Part shown: in pieces, positions 1-8,000 of the stretch
Layout: each line of letters starts with the position of its first letter
Numbering within the stretch: the stretch's first letter is position 1
Source: Nostoc sp. FACHB-152
GTDB taxonomy: Bacteria; Cyanobacteriota; Cyanobacteriia; Cyanobacteriales; Nostocaceae
Direction of reading: 5' to 3'
Assembly: GCF_014697475.1 (NCBI RefSeq)
Contig: NZ_JACJRV010000002.1
Span: 123,515 to 187,514 of the forward strand
Length of the DNA: 64,000 nucleotides
Position numbers and translations under genes: made by a program
Notes under the pieces: model-generated
What the model was told of the DNA's origin: nothing
What the model saw: only the letters and a program-made list of their open reading frames with translations
Database searches by the model: none

Positions 1-2
1 AT

Positions 3-554
3 TTTGTTTACTATCCAAGTATGTGCGCGCTTTTAGCAGCTAGTATTAATGCCAAGCCAAAGTCAAATTTTAACAATAATAAATTAATCTCAAAAATTGT
101 AATTATTAGTATTATTAGCTGTACCTTTGTTGTATCTAACTTAGCCTTTCAAAAACCATTTCAACCAGATAGAGTTGCTCAAAATATGAATTTAGAGCCA
201 GCTACTCCACTAATGCTAATTACTGGCTATGGTAATTATCAAGATGTGGCATTAGGATTAAGTTTCGCTTTAGCATTAGAACCGCTAAGAAATGTAAATA
301 CATCAATGAGAAAATTAGATAATTTTGCTTTTATCAAAAATCAATCTAATTTACCGGTATTCTGGAATAAGCTTTCACAATTAGCTATTCCCGCTACTCC
401 TCAGTTGAATTTATGGATAGTCGGCCCTGGTATGAGAAGACGCGATTATCAACCACAGATTACACTAGCTGAAAAAATTCTTTGCAATATAGATCCTAAA
501 CAGCACTATCGTCTAGGGATTCCCTATCAACTTTATCGCTGTAACAAAACATAA
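3..554 (+). CDS. C-terminal part of a membrane protein (possibly a GT39-like glycosyltransferase)
   Basis: The reading frame is open to the left edge (codons for F-V-Y-Y-P-S precede the first Met at 21), so this is the 3' end of a longer gene. What remains has one clear hydrophobic segment (about residues 25-45 after that Met) followed by a soluble tail of about 125 residues. A membrane helix followed by a short globular C-terminus recalls polytopic glycosyltransferases of the GT39/ArnT type, but no catalytic motif lies in the window, so the family is only a guess. It ends 41 bp before the convergent end of raf1. Confidence 0.45.
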   Translation, partial: FVYYPSMCALLAASINAKPKSNFNNNKLISKIVIISIISCTFVVSNLAFQKPFQPDRVAQNMNLEPATPLMLITGYGNYQDVALGLSFALALEPLRNVNTSMRKLDNFAFIKNQSNLPVFWNKLSQLAIPATPQLNLWIVGPGMRRRDYQPQITLAEKILCNIDPKQHYRLGIPYQLYRCNKT

Positions 555-594
555 TTTCAGCAGCCGACTATCCACGTCACTTTTAAAAAATTAA

Positions 595-1680
595 CTATTC
601 GTCAATCAGCCAGGGTTCTTTGATGACTTCTTCATCCAAAATTCTCTTGGGACGCACAATTACAATAACTTTTCCCAGAATGGAGATATCTGGTTCAGTT
701 TCTAGCCATTGAATATCTAAATCTCCAGCATGATCAACAACAAAATAGCTATTAGCATCCCATTGTCTTTGTGCGCGATCTACAACTATCAGCACTTCTT
801 CTTTGCTAGTTTTTGTTTGATTAGGAAGGCGATCGCTGTTTGCTAACATCACTACCGGATCTTGTGCATTTAACAACACTTGCCAACCAGGTACTGGTAC
901 CCAAGCTTGTTCGCCAGCAAACTTAACCATCTGAAATGGTTCTATGGCTGTAATCATAGGTACAGCTTGCAAGTCTTGTGCTGTCAAAGGAAATTTACCC
1001 ACAACCGGGACAATCCGAGGTAATTCTTCTTCGGAATCAAGGCGGTAGAAAGGCAGCAGGGGAGCCGGACGTTTAGGAACCACGGAAAAATCAACTAGCA
1101 GTTGTTCTAATTGCTTCCTGGCTGAATCGGTATGAGCAAAACGCAATCCTTTAGCAATTAAACGAGAGCGTTCTGCCAAATCTGAATTTTGTCGTGCTAA
1201 TTTCCATGCTTGGTAAGCAACTGCATCCCCTACATGAGCCGAAAATCCCTCTGGTAATGTACGTAACCAAAAGTAATCTTTGATCGCTTTAGCTATATCT
1301 CTTGCGCCATCTATATCAAGTTTGTGAATAAAACTTAGTTCTGCCGCCGCCGCCCGTTCTTCTTGAGTCAGCAAGCGTAATTCATACAATACATCACTAC
1401 CTCTTGTACTGTAGTGCGATCGCGCTGCTTCTGATATCCCAACTTTTTCTATAGAATTGTAAACTTGCGCGCCAACCACTACCTGATTTTGTTGAATCGG
1501 CTCAAATCCCGTGGCTTCAAAAATTTCTTGGGGATTATAACCAGATTTTTGCAGAGTAGCGATCGCCCATCCCCACTCCACCCAATTACCTTGCTTTTGC
1601 CTCAGCTTGCGAAGTAACTCTTGTGTCTCATCATTTGCGAGAGGTTGAGGATTTTGTGTGTTGGGTGGTAAATCAGTCAT
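595..1680 (-). CDS. raf1: RuBisCO accumulation factor 1 (Raf1)
   Basis: Raf1 is a dimeric assembly chaperone that binds RuBisCO large-subunit dimers and helps build the L8 core before the small subunit displaces it. The 361-residue product matches the cyanobacterial family length. It shows the expected order: an N-terminal helical domain containing the G-N-W-V-E-W-G segment near residue 31, a second helical region with the T-Q-E-E-R-A-A-A-A-E-L segment, a flexible linker rich in Pro, and a C-terminal beta domain that ends in E-P-W-L-I-D-E. It is transcribed alone, convergent with the partial membrane gene and divergent from the response regulator at 1923. Assignment is by family recognition. 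Confidence 0.9.
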   Translation of the reverse strand: MTDLPPNTQNPQPLANDETQELLRKLRQKQGNWVEWGWAIATLQKSGYNPQEIFEATGFEPIQQNQVVVGAQVYNSIEKVGISEAARSHYSTRGSDVLYELRLLTQEERAAAAELSFIHKLDIDGARDIAKAIKDYFWLRTLPEGFSAHVGDAVAYQAWKLARQNSDLAERSRLIAKGLRFAHTDSARKQLEQLLVDFSVVPKRPAPLLPFYRLDSEEELPRIVPVVGKFPLTAQDLQAVPMITAIEPFQMVKFAGEQAWVPVPGWQVLLNAQDPVVMLANSDRLPNQTKTSKEEVLIVVDRAQRQWDANSYFVVDHAGDLDIQWLETEPDISILGKVIVIVRPKRILDEEVIKEPWLIDE

Positions 1681-1922
1681 AAGCTAAAGTGACAAATAAC
1701 AATTGAGAATAGTACTGATATTTGATCGGCAAATCTTATTTTAATCTTTAACAGCCGAATACCTTTACACTCTACCGCCAAACCAAATTATAAGTTATGA
1801 ATAATACACACAAGTTATGCTTGGAACTATATCAGTAGCTTTACCCAAGGCTTAGTAACTCGATATCAACTAAGCTTAGTTTGGAATATAACAATATAGT
1901 GAATATTTACAGGAATTATCTC

Positions 1923-2867
1923 ATGGATAATCCCATACAGGAAATAAATACAAGTCGTCGTTCAGTGGCTACCTTAGAAAGAGCAAAAAAACTGAAGATA
2001 TTGGTAGTTGACGATGAGCCAGATAATCTTGATTTACTTTATCGTACTTTTCGCCGCGACTTTCAAGTTTTAAAAGCTGAGAGTGGGATCAATGCCCTAG
2101 AAGTTTTGGCAGCTGAAGGTGAAGTAGCAGTCATTATCTCTGATCAACGAATGCCAGAAATGAAAGGCACTGAGTTTCTCAGCAAAACTGTGCCTCAGTT
2201 TCCAGATACAGTCAGGATAATACTAACTGGTTTCACTGATATTGAGGACTTAGTAGAAGCAATTAATGCTGGACAAGTCTACAAATACATTACAAAGCCT
2301 TGGGATCCAGGTGAACTTAAGGCTGTAGTTCAAAGAGCCGCCGAAACCTATGACTTGCTAAAGCAGCGTACAGAAGAATTGCGTCGTGCTAATGCTCAAA
2401 TGGCTTTGCTGTCGGTTTTAGTGCAAGTTACTCAAGCCGCAGATAGCTTAGAATCTATTCTGGAGCCGATAGCTACAGCTTTTAGTGATAGTTTTGCTGC
2501 TGATGGCTGCATTTTGCAGTTAGTTGAAGGAAACCAACTAGTTGCAACTCAAGGTAGCCATAGCCAGGTTGGTACTTTGGTAAATTGGCTAGAAAAAGAC
2601 AGCTTGGCAAATGAAGCGATCGCTACCGGAAAAATGCAAGTAGCCTTAAATGTAGGTAAAGATCCTAAACTGGCAGCTTTGGCACACTATCAAGATTCGG
2701 GCGTACAAGCACATTTAATTATTCCAATTACCTACCGGAATGGTATCTTAGGAGTGTTGTCACTCCAATGGAAGCAGCCTTGCTCCCTGCGTGAGGATGA
2801 ACTGAACCTGATTAATTTATCAGGGCAACTGGTAGCGATCGCACTTAATAGTAGTCGTTGCCATTAA
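1923..2867 (+). CDS. Response regulator with receiver and GAF domains
   Basis: The N-terminal receiver domain (about residues 20-140) has the acidic pocket V-V-D-D-E, the phospho-acceptor Asp in I-I-S-D-Q-R-M-P, and the conserved K-P-W after I-T. A short coiled-coil linker (K-Q-R-T-E-E-L-R-R-A) leads to a GAF domain (about 165-310). There is no DNA-binding or GGDEF output, so the protein probably signals through protein contacts or a small ligand at the GAF domain. A TTG start at 1881 is possible, but the ATG at 1923 has AGGA about 9 nt upstream and fits the domain start better. The closest architectural relatives are cyanobacterial REC-GAF regulators that partner with hybrid kinases; no cognate kinase is adjacent. 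Confidence 0.8.
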   Translation: MDNPIQEINTSRRSVATLERAKKLKILVVDDEPDNLDLLYRTFRRDFQVLKAESGINALEVLAAEGEVAVIISDQRMPEMKGTEFLSKTVPQFPDTVRIILTGFTDIEDLVEAINAGQVYKYITKPWDPGELKAVVQRAAETYDLLKQRTEELRRANAQMALLSVLVQVTQAADSLESILEPIATAFSDSFAADGCILQLVEGNQLVATQGSHSQVGTLVNWLEKDSLANEAIATGKMQVALNVGKDPKLAALAHYQDSGVQAHLIIPITYRNGILGVLSLQWKQPCSLREDELNLINLSGQLVAIALNSSRCH

Positions 2868-2884
2868 GCACAAGTTTAGTCAAG

Positions 2885-2950
2885 AGTCCATAGTCCATAG
2901 TCCATAGCGAGGTTATGTTAACTCTTGACCACTGACTATTGACTATTAAC
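2885..2950. repeat. Heptanucleotide repeat tract (AGTCCAT type)
   Basis: Three exact AGTCCAT heptamers (2885-2905) are followed by ACTGACTATT and GACTATT copies just before menG. This is the short tandem repeat (STRR) class known from heterocystous cyanobacteria. The repeat ends a few bases before the menG start and must overlap its 5' leader. Confidence 0.75.
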
Positions 2951-2952
2951 CA

Positions 2953-3645
2953 ATGAATCAAGATGTTCGTGCCATTTTTAACAGTATTGCTCCAGTATAT
3001 GACCAGCTAAATAATTGGTTGAGTCTGGGACAACACCACATCTGGAAAGAAATGGCTATCAAGTGGTGTGATGTTGAACCTGGAGATACTTGTATTGATT
3101 TATGTTGTGGGAGCGGCGATTTAGCCTTGCGTTTGGCACGACGTGTAGGTACAACAGGACAAGTGTATGGTGTGGATTTTTCATCCAACTTACTAGCAAC
3201 TGCTAAAGAACGCTCTCAACAACAATATCCCCAGCCTCCTATATCTTGGATAGAAGCAGATGTTCTCAATTTGCCCTTTGAGGATAATCAATTCGATGCT
3301 GCAACAATGGGCTATGGTTTAAGAAATGTTAAAGATATTCCTGGCAGCCTGAGAGAGATTCACCGAGTTTTAAAACCAGGTGCAAAGGCAGCGATTTTAG
3401 ACTTTCATCGACCTAATAATCAGCAATTCCGCGCTTTTCAACAGTGGTACTTAAACTCTATAGTTGTACCAATGGCTGAAAGTATGGGCTTAAAAGAAGA
3501 GTATGCCTATATCAGTCCCAGCTTGGATCGTTTTCCGACAGGAGATGAACAGAAAGCATTAGCTATCCAAGCTGGTTTTGCATCAGTTACACACTACCCC
3601 ATTGCGAACGGTATGATGGGAGTGCTGGTACTCAGTAAATTTTAG
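2953..3645 (+). CDS. menG: 2-phytyl-1,4-naphthoquinone methyltransferase (MenG/UbiE family)
   Basis: SAM-dependent C-methyltransferase of the UbiE/MenG family; in cyanobacteria it performs the last methylation of phylloquinone, the photosystem I quinone. The 230-residue length is typical. Motif I is D-L-C-C-G-S-G-D-L-A (residues 49-58), followed by the acidic V-D-F-S loop, and the family signature G-Y-G-L-R-N-V-K-D near residue 120. The ATG at 2953 sits just after a heptad-repeat tract. A menaquinone or ubiquinone role is less likely because cyanobacteria make phylloquinone and plastoquinone. Confidence 0.9.
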   Translation: MNQDVRAIFNSIAPVYDQLNNWLSLGQHHIWKEMAIKWCDVEPGDTCIDLCCGSGDLALRLARRVGTTGQVYGVDFSSNLLATAKERSQQQYPQPPISWIEADVLNLPFEDNQFDAATMGYGLRNVKDIPGSLREIHRVLKPGAKAAILDFHRPNNQQFRAFQQWYLNSIVVPMAESMGLKEEYAYISPSLDRFPTGDEQKALAIQAGFASVTHYPIANGMMGVLVLSKF

Positions 3646-3762
3646 ATTTTCGAGTTAAATTCTAGATTGGCTCTGCTGGTAACAAAGCAGAAGCTTAATT
3701 ATCCAGAAATTAACACCTGATTCTAAATTTTCCAAACTCAAAATTGGCAAGTCCAAAATCTC

Positions 3763-4998
3763 GTGGATTGGTCTCATCTTTGGCTTTATGTGTCTCCTCC
3801 GATTCTAGGCGGAGTAATTGGCTATTTCACAAATGATATAGCCATCAAAATGTTATTTCGTCCTTACCGAGCCATATACATTGGTGGACGAAGAGTACCC
3901 TTTACGCCTGGTTTGATCCCCCGCAACCAGGAACGTCTAGCTAAAAACATTTCCAACACAATTATGGGGTCGCTGCTTACGCCAGAAGAATTACAAAAAC
4001 TGGCGCGGCGCTTGTTGCAAACAGAACGAGTGCAAGGAGCGATTTTATGGTTATTACGCCTAGCAATTGAACAAATTAAACCAGAAAAAAACCAAAAAAG
4101 CACCAAAATTGTGGCAGGGATTTTACGTGACTTATTAGGAGAATCGTTGCCACGGTTGCTGAAGGTTTTAGCACGAAGAGAAGATTTTTTAGAGGCGCAA
4201 ATCAATCAGATATTTGACCAAGTACTGCTGGAATTACAACTGAGTGACGAACAAGCGACGCGTCTCGCTGACTGGTTATTACAGACCGTTGTACCACCAG
4301 ATGTATTGCGTCAAGCGATTATTGATTTTTTAACAGATCGCACGATTCAAATTATCGATGAAAGCTTTCGAGAAAAAACCAGTGGAACTTATTGGGTAGT
4401 AGCGAATCTGTTTGGTTTACGCAATACTTTGACCAGATTAAGAACTTTTTGTTTGGATGAAAAAGAAGCGACAAATGCGCGTTTGCAAGAATTAACTCAA
4501 GATTTGCAACTGCGCGATCGCTTGAAAAAAATCCTGCAAAATTTATCATTGCAAAACTTACCTATTGGTACAGTGCGTCAGCTACGCAAAACGACACGCG
4601 AAACAGTTCGTCATTATATTCAAACCAGTGGTAGTGATTTGTTACAAGGCTTAACTGATTCTGTTAATTGGGATAATATTGCCACGCTGCTATTAAATCG
4701 TCTGAGTGCTTCGCCTGTTGTTAATTCCTCTTTGGAAGTTGTCAGCCAAGAATTAGCTTTGATTTTAGAACGTTATTTAGAAAAAGATTTAGAAGCTATT
4801 GTTGCTCAAGTAATTCCCATTTTGTCAATAGACCAAGTAATTATTGACAGAGTAAAATCAACTTCTCCGGCTGATTTAGAAGACGCAATTGAAGGAATTG
4901 TCAAAAATGAATTACAGGCGATCGTGACTTTAGGAGGCGTTTTAGGTTTTATTATTGGGTTATTCCAAACAGGCTTTTTCATATTCAGCCAGCAGTAG
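3763..4998 (+). CDS. DUF445 family membrane protein
   Basis: 411-residue DUF445 protein. It has an N-terminal membrane segment ([12 protein letters not shown]) with the family signature [12 protein letters not shown] at about 24-35 and F-T-P-G-L-I-P-R-N near 48-56. A long helical middle region follows, then a C-terminal membrane helix ([10 protein letters not shown]). The start is GTG. The molecular function of DUF445 is unknown; related proteins in other bacteria are envelope-associated. It is convergent with hmpE, separated by a perfect palindrome at 5021-5047 that may terminate both genes. Confidence 0.85.
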   Translation: MDWSHLWLYVSPPILGGVIGYFTNDIAIKMLFRPYRAIYIGGRRVPFTPGLIPRNQERLAKNISNTIMGSLLTPEELQKLARRLLQTERVQGAILWLLRLAIEQIKPEKNQKSTKIVAGILRDLLGESLPRLLKVLARREDFLEAQINQIFDQVLLELQLSDEQATRLADWLLQTVVPPDVLRQAIIDFLTDRTIQIIDESFREKTSGTYWVVANLFGLRNTLTRLRTFCLDEKEATNARLQELTQDLQLRDRLKKILQNLSLQNLPIGTVRQLRKTTRETVRHYIQTSGSDLLQGLTDSVNWDNIATLLLNRLSASPVVNSSLEVVSQELALILERYLEKDLEAIVAQVIPILSIDQVIIDRVKSTSPADLEDAIEGIVKNELQAIVTLGGVLGFIIGLFQTGFFIFSQQ

Positions 4999-5020
4999 GT
5001 TATTTTAATTAATAGTTAAG

Positions 5021-5047
5021 TAGAGACGTAGCAATGCTACGTCTCTA
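5021..5047. terminator. Palindromic TAGAGACG repeat, likely bidirectional terminator
   Basis: Perfect 13-bp inverted arms (TAGAGACGTAGCA) around a single central A, located between the convergent ends of the DUF445 gene and hmpE. The same TAGAGACGT arm occurs at 17776-17802, also between convergent genes, and a shorter version lies at 32335-32363. The position suggests transcription termination in both directions; there is only a weak T-rich tail. Confidence 0.6.
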
Positions 5048-5067
5048 TATTATTTGTACTTACTTAC

Positions 5068-8000
5068 CTAGCTACTGCTAACCAGTTTCTCGCCCTTGAG
5101 CATTCTAACTGCGGCTTCAAGTAAAGCCTCTTCCAGATAAGGTTTAGTAAAGTAACCGCTTGCGCCTAGTTGAATTGCCATTTGTCTGTGTTTGTCAGCA
5201 CCGCGTGAGGTGAGCATTGCGATTGGTAGGTGGTTGAGACTGGAATCTTTTTGGATGCGTGAGAGTAACTCCAGACCGTCGCAACGGGGCATTTCAATAT
5301 CGCAGAATACAATATCACAAGGTAATCCAGAGCGAAGTTTATCCCAAGCTTCTTGTCCATCACGGGCTTGTTCAACCCGATAACCTGCTTTGTTAAATGT
5401 CAGAGATAGTAATTCTCGAACTGTAATTGAGTCATCAACAATCAGCACAGTTGGATCAATTTTCTCAGCCTGAGCTTCGATAACAGCAGGTGGAGCTTTT
5501 TGCTGCCAAGTAGAACCACCAGTGTATTTAGACATCCGCCCTTGGAAGATGTCGATAATTTCTAACACGTCAGCAATGGGCATAATTCGACCATCGCCCA
5601 GGACGGTAGCACCTGCGACACCAATTGGTTTCGGTGCTGGCCCTTCAAATTGCTTGATTACAATTTCTTGTTCGCTGAGTACTAAGTCAATTTGTAAAGC
5701 AATTAAGGTATTGCCCGATCGCACCACAACTACAGAAACAGTATCATCATCACGAGTACCACCGTAAACATTACCGCGACTCAACTGGCGATTAAAAGAT
5801 AACAGGTCTTTCAGTGGTCGGAATGGCAATACTGTATCGCGCCAAGAAATAAACGATTGCCCATCAGCATTATGCTGAATATTCTTGGCTGGTATATCTA
5901 AAGTATCTTCCACACCATCCATCGGGAAGGCTATCCGCGCTTTATCGGAGACACAGCAGAGAGCTTTACAAATACTTAAAGTTAGTGGTAAGCGAATTGT
6001 GAATGTCGTTCCCTTACCAATAGCCGAATCTGTATTGACAGTTCCGCGAATTTCGCTAATTTCGGAACGCACAACATCCATCCCCACGCCACGACCGGAG
6101 ATTTCATCAGCCTGATCTTTCATACTAAAACCAGGCTGGAACAACAGGTCATACACTTCCATTCGGGAGATAGTTCTTGCCTGCTCTTTAGTAATCATCC
6201 CAACTTTCACAGCCTTCGCTTTAACACGTTCTGGCTCAATACCTGCACCGTCATCACCCACAGAAATTACTGTTTGGTTCCCCTGATGGAAGGCACGGAT
6301 TGTAATTTCTCCTACAGGTGGTTTTCCTGATGTTTGACGTTCTTCTGGTGTTTCGATACCATGAGCGATCGCATTATTTAGCATATGAGTGAGCGGATCG
6401 GTGAGATGATCCAAAATCATCTTGTCGATTAAGGTATCACCACCTTCAATGACCAACTCCACTTGTTTACCGCACTTGATAGCGTTATCCCTAACACCAC
6501 GCCGCAAGCGGTCAATCGCCTGAGAAAACGGCACCATGCGAGCGCGTGTTAATCCTTCTTGCAGTTGGGTTGTTACCTGACGGAATTGCCTTGCGACTCG
6601 CTCAGTTTCTTCGGTCACAAAGTCAATGTCACTCGCCGACTCTCGCACCCGAACAATCAGTTCAATCATTTCCTGAGACAGCGTATGGAATGGGGTGAAC
6701 CGATCCATTTCTAGCTCACTAAAACCCCTGTCTGTATCATGTTCTGAAGTTGGCTGGTGGTTGGGTTTTTTGTGGCGAGTTGCTAGCAAAGAAGCTTCTA
6801 AAAGCGATCGCTCATATAACTCCTGCATTCTTGCTCCCACATCCGAAAGCTGTTGCACTTGAATTAATAAGTTATCAAGTGACTGTCGCAGCCGTTCATG
6901 ATCCTGCTCTAAGGTATTACGATTGACAACCAATTCCCCAACTAAGTTGCTCATATCGTCCAGTTGCTTAACTGGCACTTTCATCGTTTCTTCAAATCTG
7001 GCACTGCGCCGACCCGTAGAACGATTCACTGTACTGGTGTTTGGTTTGACTGGCGAGGCGTGAGATATAGTTTTATCTGCTTCTGCTAACAGTTTTTCCA
7101 AATCACTAAATTCATCTTCTAATTCTGGTGATGAAATAGTACTGTTTGCAGGATGATTCAGCGCAGCTGGCGGAACGTCTTGGATATAACTGTTGTGAAT
7201 TGCTGGAGTTGGCTGATTGTCTTCACCTAATAATGCTTCCAAAGCAGCAAAATCTTCGGCGGCGATCGCACCAGCATCGCTTGGTGGTTGTGTCTCACCT
7301 AGCAATGCTTCTAGATCAGCAAATTCATCATGATTGTCCTGTGTTTCTGGTGTTTTTGTTAACTCTGTTGGAGAGATTGCCTCTAATTCTGGGATGTCAA
7401 CATTAATGTTTTCCACCTCAGTGATTGGTACATCTAATGATATTTCGCTAGTTTCTAATAATAGTTCTGATGAATCTGCTGTTTCTCTTAATACATCAAT
7501 TGCAATAGTTTCATTAATATTTTCATAAATCTCTAGTTTTAATCCCTCTTCCTCCGCCACCTGATCTGCCATTAGTTCTTCTAAGCTGGCATCGGCTGAT
7601 GGAGTAAATTCTGTTAAAAATAAATCAAAATTGTCTGTAGATGTTTGTTCTTTGATTTCAGAACTATGACTATTTTCTATATTTAATAGTTCAGCAAATA
7701 AAGGTGCTGCATCATCTTCAAGGACTGGCAACTGCGAAAACTCGATTATTTCTGTTTCTGCAATTAACTTATCTAAGTCTGCATCTGATTCACTAGTTTC
7801 TGTAGTGAATAACTCATCTAATAAACCTAATTCTACATCTTCCTGAATTATAGTTTCGTTAAAAGATGCGATCGCTTCTATGTTAGTTTCAGATAATTCT
7901 TGAGAATTGCTATTTGGCAATAAATTCAAAGATGCATTATTTGTAATGTCTAGTTGAATATTAGTTTTATCAACTGACAATTCTAATTCCTCAAGAGAAC

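Noticed and set aside
2958-3188. Minus-strand ORF opposite menG
   Set aside because: It lies wholly inside the strongly supported menG frame and shows no recognisable domain.
3669-3689. TCTGCT/AGCAGA hairpin after menG as a terminator
   Set aside because: Only 6-bp arms and no T-rich tail; too weak to list.
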